Assembly (NCBI GenBank): GCA_016302165.1
Contig: JAEDOD010000110.1
Span: 1-5,241, forward strand
Reading direction: 5' to 3'
DNA length: 5,241 bases
DNA from: Sphaerochaetaceae bacterium
GTDB lineage: Bacteria; Spirochaetota; Spirochaetia; Sphaerochaetales; Sphaerochaetaceae
The first letter of the stretch is position 1. The number at the start of each line of letters is the position of its first letter. Made by a program: the position numbers and the translations under genes. Positions 1 to 5,212 of the stretch are shown here, one piece after another. Under the pieces are notes generated by a model. The model made no database searches. It saw only the letters and a program-made list of their open reading frames with translations, and was not told the DNA's origin.

Positions 1-142
1 TGAGTGTTGTGGACTTTCCACAACCGGAAGGACCAACGAGAACAACAAATTCCTTATCTTCAATCTCAATGTTGACGTTATCAACAGCCTTGACGCCGCC
101 ATCATAGATCTTGCAGATGTTTTTAAGACTTACTGCAGCCAT
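1..142 (-). CDS. Sugar ABC transporter ATP-binding protein, UgpC/MalK/MsmK type (N-terminus only, runs off the window)
   Basis: Only the first 47 codons are inside the window; the gene continues leftward beyond position 1. The visible protein starts MAAVSLKNICKIYDGGVKAV, with Tyr13 in the place of the A-loop aromatic that stacks on adenine, and reaches a complete Walker A P-loop GPSGCGKST at residues 37-45. The 'KAVDNVNIEIEDKEFVVLVGPSGCGKSTTL' style (residues 18-47) is typical of the ATPase shared by CUT1 carbohydrate importers (MalK, UgpC, MsmK), which work at the cytoplasmic face of the membrane with two permeases and a binding protein. The start is supported by a ribosome binding site (AAAAAGGAG on the minus strand, 149-157) six bases before the ATG. 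The substrate cannot be told from this fragment, and the regulatory C-terminal domain, Walker B and signature motif are outside the window. It is divergent from the tetR-like gene. Confidence 0.93.
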   Translation of the reverse strand, partial: MAAVSLKNICKIYDGGVKAVDNVNIEIEDKEFVVLVGPSGCGKSTTL

Positions 143-169
143 TTGTGTCTCCTTTTTAGTTCTGTATAA

Positions 170-198
170 ATTCTATGGGCACTTTTCTCTCCACGCAA
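170..198 (-). promoter_or_regulatory. Putative sigma70 promoter of the ABC ATPase gene
   Basis: On the minus strand, a -35-like TTGCGT (193-198) is separated by 17 bases from a -10-like TAGAAT (170-175), which matches five of six consensus bases. Transcription would start near 163, about 20 bases before the ATG and just upstream of the ribosome binding site. The -35 box is weak (three of six). Assignment rests on spacing and position only. Confidence 0.45.
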
Positions 199-229
199 AT
201 AAAATAATGGGAAAAAACAATGATTTTTA

Positions 230-258
230 TTTACTAAACCGTATTTAAATGATTTAAT
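230..258 (+). promoter_or_regulatory. Putative sigma70 promoter of the tetR-family gene
   Basis: TTTACT (230-235) and TTTAAT (253-258) have an ideal 17-base spacer. The -10 box matches five of six consensus bases and the -35 box four of six. The predicted start near 265 falls inside the inverted repeat 259-284, so a repressor bound there would block initiation or early elongation. The surrounding sequence is very A/T-rich. Confidence 0.5.
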
Positions 259-284
259 ATGACTAAAAATAATAATTTGGTCAT
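259..284. promoter_or_regulatory. Putative TetR-family operator (inverted repeat)
   Basis: The arms ATGACTAAA (259-267) and TTTGGTCAT (276-284) are reverse complements at eight of nine positions and flank an eight-base A/T spacer. The 26-bp length, the position over the predicted transcription start and the location directly before the ribosome binding site (AGAGGT, 285-290) fit an autoregulatory TetR operator. TetR-family proteins commonly bind such palindromes next to their own gene. Binding by the neighbouring regulator is inferred. The ATG at 259 is part of this repeat, which is one reason for rejecting it as the tetR start. Confidence 0.55.
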
Positions 285-294
285 AGAGGTTTGT

Positions 295-879
295 ATGCCT
301 AGAATCTTTTCAGAACACGAAAGGGTGGAGATCATAGATGCCCTTGAAAAAGCCGCCATGGAAGAGCTCAAGAGGAACGGAATAAGGCGGACCACAGTGG
401 ATTCCCTGTGCTCCTCAGCCCATATTGCCAAGGGCACCTTCTATCTGTTCTATGAGTCGAAGGAAGAACTTTTCCTCTCCTGCCTTACATCCTTTGCAGA
501 AAGCCTGGAGGGAATGTATCTGGAGATGCTGCAGAATCTGGATGAGAACCATATTGTCACATCCCTGACAGCTGTCTTCTACAAGGTTGCTGAAAGATTT
601 GAAAGGGAAGGGATCTTCCGTTTCCTTGATGGAGAGAATCTTGCCCTTATAAAGAGAAAGGTCCCGGAAAAGAGATTCCGGGATCCTTGGGAGACTATGG
701 ATAAGGTGATTCATAGTCTTTTCCAGTACTTTTCAATTGAGAATGAGGAGGATATCCACATCTTTGAAGATAGCTTCCTCTCCATCCTCCATCTGTATCT
801 CATACCACAGGGATTGAGAAACAGGGATGAAAGCATCAAGTTTCTTATTCGTGGTCTTGTGCTTCAGATGGTTGAGTAG
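295..879 (+). CDS. TetR/AcrR-family transcriptional regulator
   Basis: A 194-residue protein, the usual length for a one-domain-plus-ligand-domain TetR repressor. Residues 8-60 form the N-terminal DNA-binding domain. The helix-turn-helix is at about 32-52 (RTTVDSLCSSAHIAKGTFYL), followed by the family signature GTFYLFYESKEELF (47-60). Residues 61-194 are helical and variable, as expected for the ligand-binding and dimerisation part, so the inducer cannot be predicted. The start at 295 is preferred because AGAGGT lies four bases upstream, and because the alternative ATG at 259 has no ribosome binding site and sits inside the likely operator. The gene is divergent from the sugar ABC ATPase and may regulate it as well as itself, but the operator candidate overlaps only its own promoter. 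Its 3' end overlaps the convergent CNNM/HlyC gene by 35 bases. An 8-bp perfect inverted repeat lies inside it at 662-683. Confidence 0.93.
   Translation: MPRIFSEHERVEIIDALEKAAMEELKRNGIRRTTVDSLCSSAHIAKGTFYLFYESKEELFLSCLTSFAESLEGMYLEMLQNLDENHIVTSLTAVFYKVAERFEREGIFRFLDGENLALIKRKVPEKRFRDPWETMDKVIHSLFQYFSIENEEDIHIFEDSFLSILHLYLIPQGLRNRDESIKFLIRGLVLQMVE
662..683. repeat. Perfect 8-bp inverted repeat inside the tetR-family gene
   Basis: TCCCGGAA (662-669), a six-base loop AAGAGA, then TTCCGGGA (676-683). In the plus-strand RNA a G-U and a G-C pair could extend the stem to ten pairs. It covers codons for about Val123-Asp130 of the regulator. No T-run follows, so it is not an intrinsic terminator. Function unknown. 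Confidence 0.6.
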
Positions 880-2188
880 AATCCTTAATCCTCTTCTCCA
901 CTTCCACTCTCTCAATGCGCCTTTCCTTTACGGAAAGAACATGGATTCTGATATCCTCTGTCTCCACGTCAAGCTTTGAGCCATCCTCCGGGATGGTGGA
1001 TAGAGTGGAGAGCACCAGACCTCCAATAGTGTCGTAATCCTCGCTTTCAGGGATGTTAAGTCCTGTCTCTTCGTTAAGGTCTTCGATAAGTACGTCACCG
1101 CTGACGCTCCATTTTCCCTCTCCAACCTTCACGATGTTTGCCTCTTCCTGCTCGTCGAACTCGTCGTAGATGTTTCCTACGATCTCTTCTAGAAGATCTT
1201 CCATGGTTATGATTCCTGCAAAAGAACCATACTCATCTATTACTATGGCCATATGGACCTTGTTGGCCTGCATGTCAGAGAAGAGCTTATCTGCATGGAT
1301 CGAGTCTGGAACAAGGTATGGGTCCCTGATGAGATCCTTGAAAGGCTTCTTCTTGTTGCTGGAGAGATTGAGAAGGAATTCCCTGGCGATGATGATACCT
1401 TTAATGTCATCATGGTCTTCGCCATATACTGGGAAACGGGAATACCCAGAATCCCTGATGGCCTTGAGAATGGTAGCTTCGCTGTCATTCTCCTGGATCC
1501 AGTAGGTGTCTGCATCCCTGGTCATGACATCATCAACGGCAATGTCATTGAATTCGAATACGTTCTGAATCCACTCCTTTTCATCTTCTTCAATCTTTCC
1601 ACACTCCTCGGAAGCATCAACCATAAGTCTGATGTCTTCTTCGGTAACCTCGTCCTCCTCTCCATCTGTCTTCATATGGAAGATGCGGAGGATAAGGTTG
1701 GTACAGAAGGAGAGGAAGGCAACCATGGGGCGGAAGAAGGCTGCAAGGAATGCAATGAATCCTACAGCCTTCCTTGCCCAGGCTTCTGACTTCTGCTGGG
1801 CAATCCTCTTTGGTACAAGCTCTCCAAATATGAGAGTGAAGAATGATATTACGACTGTGATCAGGATGACAGAAACTGTGTTCAGAAGGGATACGGGACC
1901 CGGACATCCAATCTTTTGGAGCCAGGATACCAGATACTCTGAAAGAACATCTGCCGAGAAGGCTGCTCCAAGAAAGCCTGCCAGTGTTATGCCGATCTGG
2001 ATTGTGGAAAGGAAGCCTGACTGGTTTTCAATCATCTTGATCAGCTTCTGGGCTTTCTTGTCTCCATCCTCCGCATCTTTTCTCAGCTGGATGGAATTAA
2101 GGGATATTACAGCTATTTCTGTTCCTGCAAAGAAGGCATTTACAAGAATAAGGAGAACCTGAAGAATGAGAGTGGTCTGTATGCTCAT
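845..2188 (-). CDS. CNNM domain / CBS pair / CorC-HlyC domain membrane protein (hemolysin C family)
   Basis: A 447-residue protein with the full architecture of the family usually annotated as 'hemolysin' or CorC/YhdP/TlyC-like, now linked to Mg2+ or other divalent cation transport. The CNNM (DUF21) membrane domain covers about residues 1-190, with hydrophobic segments near 4-27, 59-79, 99-121 and 141-168. It contains the characteristic FFAGTEIAVISLN (19-31) and GELVPKRIA (122-130). A CBS pair follows: CBS1 about 215-275 (DDVMTRD, SRFPVYGE) and CBS2 about 283-340 (HMAIVIDEYGSFAGIITMED), a pair that binds adenine nucleotides in relatives. The C-terminal CorC_HlyC domain is at about 352-432 (WSVSGDVLIEDLNEETG, DYDTIGGLVL). 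The ATG at 2188 has AGGAG seven bases upstream. Haemolytic activity is a historical label and should not be assumed. The gene is monocistronic in this window, its 3' end overlaps tetR, and it has a long leader with its own promoter. Confidence 0.95.
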   Translation of the reverse strand: MSIQTTLILQVLLILVNAFFAGTEIAVISLNSIQLRKDAEDGDKKAQKLIKMIENQSGFLSTIQIGITLAGFLGAAFSADVLSEYLVSWLQKIGCPGPVSLLNTVSVILITVVISFFTLIFGELVPKRIAQQKSEAWARKAVGFIAFLAAFFRPMVAFLSFCTNLILRIFHMKTDGEEDEVTEEDIRLMVDASEECGKIEEDEKEWIQNVFEFNDIAVDDVMTRDADTYWIQENDSEATILKAIRDSGYSRFPVYGEDHDDIKGIIIAREFLLNLSSNKKKPFKDLIRDPYLVPDSIHADKLFSDMQANKVHMAIVIDEYGSFAGIITMEDLLEEIVGNIYDEFDEQEEANIVKVGEGKWSVSGDVLIEDLNEETGLNIPESEDYDTIGGLVLSTLSTIPEDGSKLDVETEDIRIHVLSVKERRIERVEVEKRIKDSTQPSEAQDHE

Positions 2189-2328
2189 GCTTCCTCTCCT
2201 TTTTTGCTATCCAAGGTGAGAGGAGGAACCTCGTCCGATGATTCATGTGAGTATTGGCTACTAGGGCCTGTTTCCATCAGGTTAAAACCCGCCTTTGCAC
2301 TTATTTCTGTGCGATGAAATGTAATATG
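2189..2328 (-). promoter_or_regulatory. Long 5' leader of the CNNM/HlyC gene with possible ribosome-binding-site sequestration
   Basis: From the predicted transcription start near 2328 to the ATG there are about 140 bases with no reading frame of note. The part nearest the gene (about 2200-2300) is clearly richer in G/C than the A/T-rich promoter side. On the minus strand, TCCTCTC (2218-2224) is perfectly complementary to GAGAGGA (2192-2198), which overlaps the ribosome binding site, with a 19-base loop. A second stem can form from CCTG/CAGG (2267-2270 with 2278-2281) closed by GGG/CCC (2264-2266 with 2288-2290). GAGG at the start of the CGAGGTTCC segment could compete for the same CCTC bases. 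I could not match it to the M-box, the yybP-ykoY Mn2+ riboswitch or another class known to me. A regulatory role is inferred. Confidence 0.35.
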
Positions 2329-2334
2329 AATACA

Positions 2335-2363
2335 AATATACGAATAGGATTATTTTCAGTCAA
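2335..2363 (-). promoter_or_regulatory. Strong putative sigma70 promoter of the CNNM/HlyC gene
   Basis: On the minus strand TTGACT (2358-2363) is followed after exactly 17 bases by TATATT (2335-2340), each matching five of six consensus bases. It starts only 16 bases downstream of the tRNA gene. Transcription should begin near 2328, leaving a leader of about 140 bases. Confidence 0.65.
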
Positions 2364-2378
2364 TGCCATGACAGAATA

Positions 2379-2449
2379 AGCGGCATACGGGAATCGGACC
2401 CGCGTACTCGGCTTGGGAAGCCGGTGCACTACCATTGTGCTAATGCCGC
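2379..2449 (-). tRNA. tRNA-Gly, anticodon CCC (reads GGG)
   Basis: A 71-base cloverleaf on the minus strand. The acceptor stem GCGGCAT/ATGCCGC has seven perfect pairs, the D-arm GCAC/GTGC has loop AATGGTA with G18-G19, and the anticodon loop TTCCCAA gives CCC at 34-36. A four-base variable region is followed by T-stem GCGGG/CCCGT and loop TCCGATT. The discriminator base is U73, as in bacterial glycine tRNAs. The 3' CCA is not encoded. The overall pattern closely follows E. coli tRNA-Gly(CCC). Two deviations are visible: the base at 55 is C rather than T, and the top anticodon-stem pair 27-43 is a C-A mismatch. A strong promoter lies immediately upstream. No convincing terminator follows, and the CNNM promoter begins 16 bases downstream. 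Confidence 0.96.
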
Positions 2450-2460
2450 ATATAGGAAGA

Positions 2461-2489
2461 ATGATACGTTTGTTGATGATATCTTTCAA
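2461..2489 (-). promoter_or_regulatory. Strong putative sigma70 promoter of tRNA-Gly
   Basis: On the minus strand TTGAAA (2484-2489) and TATCAT (2461-2466) are separated by exactly 17 bases. The first base of the mature tRNA is 12 bases after the -10 box, so the 5' leader removed by RNase P would be only about five bases. Confidence 0.65.
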
Positions 2490-2541
2490 GGCTGAAAAAT
2501 CTCACTTCTTCAATATCGGATAAATAGTGTATTCTACTTTC

Positions 2542-3657
2542 ATGGCTATTATGAGAATTAAAGGCGTGGTCAAGGACTATGCATGGGGAAATAAGGATTT
2601 TATCCCGTCTCTTCTGGGATATGAAGCTTCAGAAAAGCCTCAGGCTGAGTATTGGATGGGAACTCACAAGAGTGGGGAGAGCACTGTAGATGGAGTAGCC
2701 CTGTCTGAAATAATTGGACGGAGACTTCCTTTCCTCTTCAAGGTTCTTGCCATAGATTCTCCGCTATCCCTTCAGTGCCACCCCAATAAGGAGGAGGCTA
2801 AAAGAGGATGGGCAAAGGAAGAAGAGAAGAGAAGAAGGGGAGAAGCATGCAGCTACAACGACGACAACGAAAAAGCTGAAATCCTTCTGGCCCTATCTCC
2901 TGTAACAGCTCTCCGTGGCTTTCGGCCTTTCGAGAAGTCAGTAGAGGCGCTAAAGAAGTATATTCCTATTTCCTATGATGCTCTTCTTTCTGACAAGAAG
3001 GATATCAGGTCCCTCTTTTTGTCTCTATTCGCACTTTCCAGGGAAGATAAGGACAAAGTCCTCTCTGAACTGGAGGAGAATGTAAAGGCTTCTTCTCTTC
3101 CAAAAAACGAGGGAGAGTATTATACAGTTGAAGGTCTGATATTGACTGTTCTCAAGAAATATAGCGGTGATATTGGATGCGTATTCCCTCTTATAATGAA
3201 TATACTCCACGTTAAGCCAGGAGAAGCCATCTACCTTCAGCCTGATACAATCCACGCGTATGTAAAGGGAGACGGAATTGAGCTTATGACAGCTTCAGAC
3301 AATGTCCTTCGTGGTGGACTCACCCCTAAGCGGATTGATCTTAGTGAGCTGTCCTCAATCCTTAACTTTGGAGTCACTGAGAACGCGTTTGTAGAGAAGA
3401 GGGTAAAGGGTGGGGCAGTGGAATATCCTGTTCCTTCCCCAGACTTCCTTCTTTCAGCTATTGCAGACACTGCCTACGCTGTTCCTGAAAGTGTGGATGC
3501 AATAATCCTTGTTACCGAAGGCAAGGCTGTTTTAAGTGAAAATGGTGAATCCATAACTCTCAAGAGAGGGGAGACAGCTTTTGTTGAGAAGGGAAGCAGC
3601 GCCACCCTTACTGTAGAGGGAAAGGTATTCATGGCTTCAGAGGCAATAGCGCAATGA
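2542..3657 (+). CDS. manA: Mannose-6-phosphate isomerase, class I
   Basis: Interconverts mannose 6-phosphate and fructose 6-phosphate in the cytoplasm, using one Zn2+. It links mannose use to glycolysis and supplies mannose 6-phosphate for GDP-mannose and glycan synthesis. With the start at 2542 the protein has 371 residues. Type I motifs are present in order: DYAWGN (12-17), PQAEYWMGTHKSGES (33-47), LSLQCHPNKEEA (76-87) with zinc ligands Gln78 and His80, DNEKAE (108-113) with ligand Glu113, LQPDTIHAYVKGDGIELM (232-249) with ligand His238, and SDNVLRGGLTPKR (252-264) with the active-site Arg257. A small C-terminal cupin-like part follows (about 315-370). The start is uncertain. GTG at 2527, ATG at 2542 and ATG at 2551 are in frame and none has a good ribosome binding site; homology begins at MRIKGVVKDYAWG, the 2551 start. 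The stop overlaps the next gene as ATGA. Confidence 0.95.
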   Translation: MAIMRIKGVVKDYAWGNKDFIPSLLGYEASEKPQAEYWMGTHKSGESTVDGVALSEIIGRRLPFLFKVLAIDSPLSLQCHPNKEEAKRGWAKEEEKRRRGEACSYNDDNEKAEILLALSPVTALRGFRPFEKSVEALKKYIPISYDALLSDKKDIRSLFLSLFALSREDKDKVLSELEENVKASSLPKNEGEYYTVEGLILTVLKKYSGDIGCVFPLIMNILHVKPGEAIYLQPDTIHAYVKGDGIELMTASDNVLRGGLTPKRIDLSELSSILNFGVTENAFVEKRVKGGAVEYPVPSPDFLLSAIADTAYAVPESVDAIILVTEGKAVLSENGESITLKRGETAFVEKGSSATLTVEGKVFMASEAIAQ

Positions 3658-4274
3658 ACTATATAGCCATCGATTTCGAGACTGCAGCCTGCAGAATGGA
3701 TAGCGCCTGTGCCTTGGGCCTGGTCAAGTTTGATCCGGAGGGGGAGATCCTATCCTCCTGGTACTCACTGGTCCGTCCTCCTGTCCTGCAGTTTGATGAC
3801 GTGTGTACAGCTGTACATCACCTGTCTCCAATAGATATCTCCCGTTCTCCTACCATGAAGGATCTTTGGCCTGATATTGAATCTTTCATAGGAGATGAGG
3901 CCTTGGTTGCCCACAACGCGCAATTTGATATGAACGTGTTGAGGCATACTCTTGCAGCCTGGGGAATCACTGTGCCCAGGTACAGGTATTACTGCACCTT
4001 ATCTCTATCAAGAAAGCTTTGGAAGGGAAGGAGAAGCTATAAGCTCACATCCCTGGCAGAGGACCTGGGATGGGAATATGATGCCCATAATGCCCTCTCA
4101 GACGCAGAAGTCTGTGGCAAGCTGTTCTCCAGACTATGCGGAGAGGTGCTATTCGATGACGCCATAGCTGAAAGGTTCTTCTCCCGGATCTATAAAAAAG
4201 GGGAGAAACATAGGTTTCCTGAAACCCTTGTTCCTCCCTCTGTCTCCCACCAAGGAGAAGGTAGTCTATTCTGA
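3654..4274 (+). CDS. DnaQ-like DEDDh 3'-5' exonuclease
   Basis: A 206-residue RNase T/DNA polymerase III epsilon-type exonuclease. All five catalytic residues are visible. ExoI IAIDFET gives Asp7 and Glu9, ExoII HNAQFDMNVL (87-96) gives Asp92, and ExoIII HNALSDAEVCG (145-155) gives His145 and Asp150, making it the DEDDh subtype that hydrolyses nucleic acid 3' ends with two metal ions. The catalytic domain fills residues 1-163. The remaining 43 residues are a short basic tail (RIYKKGEKHRF) ending GEGSLF, with no BRCT, polymerase or helicase domain. Such stand-alone proteins are often labelled 'DNA polymerase III subunit epsilon' or 'exonuclease', and proofreading versus DNA repair or RNA trimming cannot be decided here. 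The ATG overlaps the manA stop (ATGA), with a distant AGAGG ten bases upstream, so translation is probably coupled to manA. The 3' end overlaps the PAP2 gene by nine bases. Confidence 0.92.
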   Translation: MNYIAIDFETAACRMDSACALGLVKFDPEGEILSSWYSLVRPPVLQFDDVCTAVHHLSPIDISRSPTMKDLWPDIESFIGDEALVAHNAQFDMNVLRHTLAAWGITVPRYRYYCTLSLSRKLWKGRRSYKLTSLAEDLGWEYDAHNALSDAEVCGKLFSRLCGEVLFDDAIAERFFSRIYKKGEKHRFPETLVPPSVSHQGEGSLF

Positions 4275-5189
4275 TTCTTTTCCGAAGATTCCAAGCTTTA
4301 CGGCAATGAGTGGATAGAGGAATGTGCTCCAGAATACCAGGAAGAAGTATGCCACACACTTCATGATCATCGGGAAGAGAGGAATTGCCCGGATTCCGAT
4401 CCAGACTCCGATTCCCACGACTGCCCCAAGGATGAAGCCGATAATCTTTCCTTTAATGGTATGGGGAATCTCAAAGCCTATTCTAGTCTTCTCAAGCCAT
4501 GCCCCAAGGAATAGACCTGAACACATGATGGAGGTTTCCATAAGGTCCTTCCACAACAATTCCTCCAGTGCTCCACCTTCCAGAAGGATTGCGCTTACCA
4601 GGCCCACTCCTCCTGTAATGGTTGCAACCATTACAGATACTTTACCCAATAGCTTTTCATTATCGTAGAGGGCGTACATCTTCTTTGCAAAGATCAAGGA
4701 TAGGGCAAGTCCTAAGCCTACTCCTACTATAACGTCCATTGGCCAATGACAGGCCAGATATACTCTTGAAAGCGGAACCAGGACTATTAGTATGACGGTT
4801 ACTATCTTCAGCCACTTTTTCTTTGTAAGAGTTGATACTGAACCCCATAGGGCTCCAGCTGTGGTGGAGTGGCCTGAAGGGAATGAATAACCTGTAGCTG
4901 TAGATTTGTAGATGCAGTCAATTTCATCAGGGAACTTCACCCAAGGACGGGGTACTCTGAATATTACCTTCAGGATGTTCATCATGAAGTTTGCCGGAAG
5001 CAAGGTGGCTCCCAAGGCAAAGCCTTTGCGCTTATCTATACACCAGTAGGTGATGAGCAACAGAAGGATGGCTATTGGCGCATCGCCAAAATAGGTGACT
5101 GCTATTGCCAATGCGTTCCCTACAGAACTTCGCAGTGACTGAAAAAAGAGCATTATGGGCAATTGTAGCTCAAGAAGTGTGTCCACCAT
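4266..5189 (-). CDS. PAP2-family membrane phosphatase with C-terminal membrane extension
   Basis: A 307-residue polytopic membrane protein. The three PAP2 phosphatase motifs are intact: KX6RP at Lys74-Pro82 (KVIFRVPRP), PSGH at 104-107, and SRX5HX3D at Ser141-Asp152 (SRVYLACHWPMD), with His148 as nucleophile and Asp152 as its partner. Members dephosphorylate lipid phosphates such as phosphatidate, phosphatidylglycerophosphate or undecaprenyl pyrophosphate at the outer face of the membrane. The substrate here is unknown. Hydrophobic segments lie near 26-48, 57-78, 126-143 and 151-168, and the PAP2 core ends by about 170. A further 135 residues add about four membrane segments (near 183-204, 218-232, 248-266, 270-299) without motifs I recognise. 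The ATG at 5189 has GGGAG eight bases upstream. It is convergent with the exonuclease gene, overlapping it by nine bases. A perfect 24-bp palindrome lies within the coding sequence at 4613-4636. Confidence 0.94.
   Translation of the reverse strand: MVDTLLELQLPIMLFFQSLRSSVGNALAIAVTYFGDAPIAILLLLITYWCIDKRKGFALGATLLPANFMMNILKVIFRVPRPWVKFPDEIDCIYKSTATGYSFPSGHSTTAGALWGSVSTLTKKKWLKIVTVILIVLVPLSRVYLACHWPMDVIVGVGLGLALSLIFAKKMYALYDNEKLLGKVSVMVATITGGVGLVSAILLEGGALEELLWKDLMETSIMCSGLFLGAWLEKTRIGFEIPHTIKGKIIGFILGAVVGIGVWIGIRAIPLFPMIMKCVAYFFLVFWSTFLYPLIAVKLGIFGKESE
4613..4636. repeat. Perfect 24-bp palindrome inside the PAP2 gene
   Basis: CTGTAATGGTTG (4613-4624) is followed directly by its exact reverse complement, with no spacer. 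On the coding (minus) strand it encodes about Ser185-Thr192 (SVMVATIT). A 12-bp half-site match by chance is expected far less than once in a window this size. It could be a DNA-binding site for a dimeric regulator, a hairpin in the mRNA or a coincidence of codon choice. Confidence 0.7.
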
Positions 5190-5212
5190 AATAATTTCTC
5201 CCTTGTTTCTTA

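Noticed and set aside
197..232. AAATAAAA/TTTTATTT inverted repeat in the tetR-ABC intergenic region as a second operator.
   Set aside because: The arms are pure A/T in a very A/T-rich promoter region with a long spacer, so chance is likely.
259..294. Upstream ATG at 259 as the start of the TetR-family protein (12 extra residues).
   Set aside because: There is no ribosome binding site before it, the extra residues are not family-like, and the codons lie inside the operator-like repeat. The ATG at 295 has AGAGGT at good spacing.
1187..1198. 12-bp palindrome TCTTCTAGAAGA within the CNNM/HlyC gene.
   Set aside because: A palindrome of this length is expected about once by chance in a window of this size, and it has no regulatory context.
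1253..1789. Long plus-strand open frames opposite the CNNM/HlyC gene (1253-1789 and 1632-2162).
   Set aside because: The minus-strand frame encodes a complete, clearly recognisable protein. The opposite frames have no recognisable domain or ribosome binding site and are antisense shadows.
2290..2378. An intrinsic terminator for the tRNA gene, for example around GTCA-ATGCCA-TGAC (2359-2372) or GCAC/GTGC (about 2297-2312).
   Set aside because: The stems have only about four pairs and no T-run follows on the minus strand; the first also overlaps the CNNM -35 box.
3804..3817. 14-bp palindrome TGTACAGCTGTACA in the exonuclease gene, with a LexA-like TGT-N8-ACA pattern.
   Set aside because: A 14-bp palindrome is expected by chance at a rate near 0.3 per window of this size. 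It is inside a coding region far from any promoter, and no SOS box for this lineage is known to me.
4213..4258. Two small hairpins (GGTTTC/GAAACC and TCTCC/GGAGA) near the end of the exonuclease gene as an intrinsic terminator.
   Set aside because: The stems are short, lie inside the coding sequence and are not followed by an uninterrupted T-run.
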